Source: Paraburkholderia franconis (GTDB taxonomy: Bacteria; Pseudomonadota; Gammaproteobacteria; Burkholderiales; Burkholderiaceae). From it: a stretch of 64,000 nt of DNA. Of the stretch, positions 63,773-64,000 are shown piece after piece. The notes below the pieces were generated by a model. It saw only the letters and a list, made by a program, of their open reading frames with translations, was not told the origin of the DNA and ran no database searches. The translations under genes and the position numbers were made by a program. Position 1 is the stretch's first letter. Each line of letters starts with the position of its first letter. Where the stretch lies: NCBI RefSeq assembly GCF_009362735.1, contig NZ_WHNP01000021.1, forward strand, positions 52,366 to 116,365, in the 5' to 3' direction.

Positions 63773-64000
63773 CTAGTGCGAACCATTTCCACCGTTACCG
63801 CCGCCATGCCCCCCATTCGCCCCACTGCCATAACCACCGTGACCGCCGGCGCCCTGGCCTCCGCTACCCGGCCCACCGTTGCCGTGTCCGCCGTTACCCT
63901 GACCACCGCCACCTCGGCCGCTGCTTCCGTGGCCGCCGTTGCCCGAACCGCCATTACCCGCGCCGCTGCCACCTTGGCCGCCACTGCCCGAGCCGCCGTT
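63773..64000 (-). CDS. Glycine-rich repeat protein (C-terminal part)
   Basis: The end of a leftward gene whose start lies beyond the window. The visible 75 residues are about 60 per cent glycine with Asn, Ser, His and Gln, in repeats such as GGSGNGGHGSS and GGHGNGGPGSGGQGAG, ending GGNGSH and TAG at 63775. There are no charged residues apart from one Arg. Such tails occur in surface or extracellular proteins and in RNA-binding proteins; the rest of the gene would be needed to tell. The repetitive DNA is prone to length changes. Confidence 0.6.
   Translation of the reverse strand, partial: NGGSGSGGQGGSGAGNGGSGNGGHGSSGRGGGGQGNGGHGNGGPGSGGQGAGGHGGYGSGANGGHGGGNGGNGSH

Overview
The window is high-GC DNA whose gene families (ECF42/DGPF pair, low-affinity iron permease, FeeM-type synthase, many short-chain dehydrogenases, TRAP and MFS carriers) point to a Burkholderiaceae bacterium, most likely Paraburkholderia or Caballeronia. 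This placement is inferred from gene content; no ribosomal RNA, tRNA or housekeeping marker is present. I saw no CRISPR array, insertion sequence, prophage or replication origin.

Layout. 1-8.7 kb: the start of a serine-hydrolase lipoprotein, an ECF42 sigma factor with its DGPF partner, a DUF2254 membrane protein with a beta-carbonic anhydrase facing a DUF4239 membrane protein, a methyltransferase, and a protein with a PD-(D/E)XK nuclease-like signature. 8.8-13.2 kb: a leftward catabolic operon (cupin dioxygenase-like, SDR, MFS, SDR, IclR regulator) with an inverted repeat over its promoter. 13.2-21.2 kb: a Tat-exported glycoside hydrolase, small proteins, GlxA and LysR regulators, a cupin, an AhpD-like protein and a 2OG-Fe(II) oxygenase. 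21.3-29.4 kb: a lipoprotein, a di-haem peroxidase, a phospholipase, an amidohydrolase and a transporter, many of them broken. 29.5-39 kb: a GntR-regulated cluster with three MmgE/PrpD paralogues, a TcuA-like flavoprotein, a quinone oxidoreductase and an MFS carrier. 39.2-43.1 kb: a GGDEF/EAL protein and a FeeM-like acyltransferase. 43.6-53.5 kb: a nine-gene LacI-controlled operon with a TRAP transporter and the two halves of a Tm-1-type protein. 53.5-64 kb: a DMT exporter, glycogen phosphorylase, an AraC-type regulator, a GT8 glycosyltransferase fused to a receiver-like domain, three fused gene remnants, a frameshifted ParB-like gene, DUF421, a small zinc-finger protein, an SDR, and the end of a glycine-rich protein.

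Three themes stand out. First, the MmgE/PrpD cluster is tied together by two copies of one 26-bp palindromic operator with a GTATAC core: one in front of the tcuA-like operon, one between the quinone oxidoreductase and the PrpD-GntR pair. Second, the 43.6-53.5 kb operon has a promoter flanked by two LacI-type operators and appears to be a self-contained uptake and catabolism unit for an unknown acid. Third, at least ten genes are broken by nonsense mutations, one- or two-base frameshifts, or deletions that join halves of unrelated genes. This suggests a lineage that is losing genes, although assembly error must be excluded.
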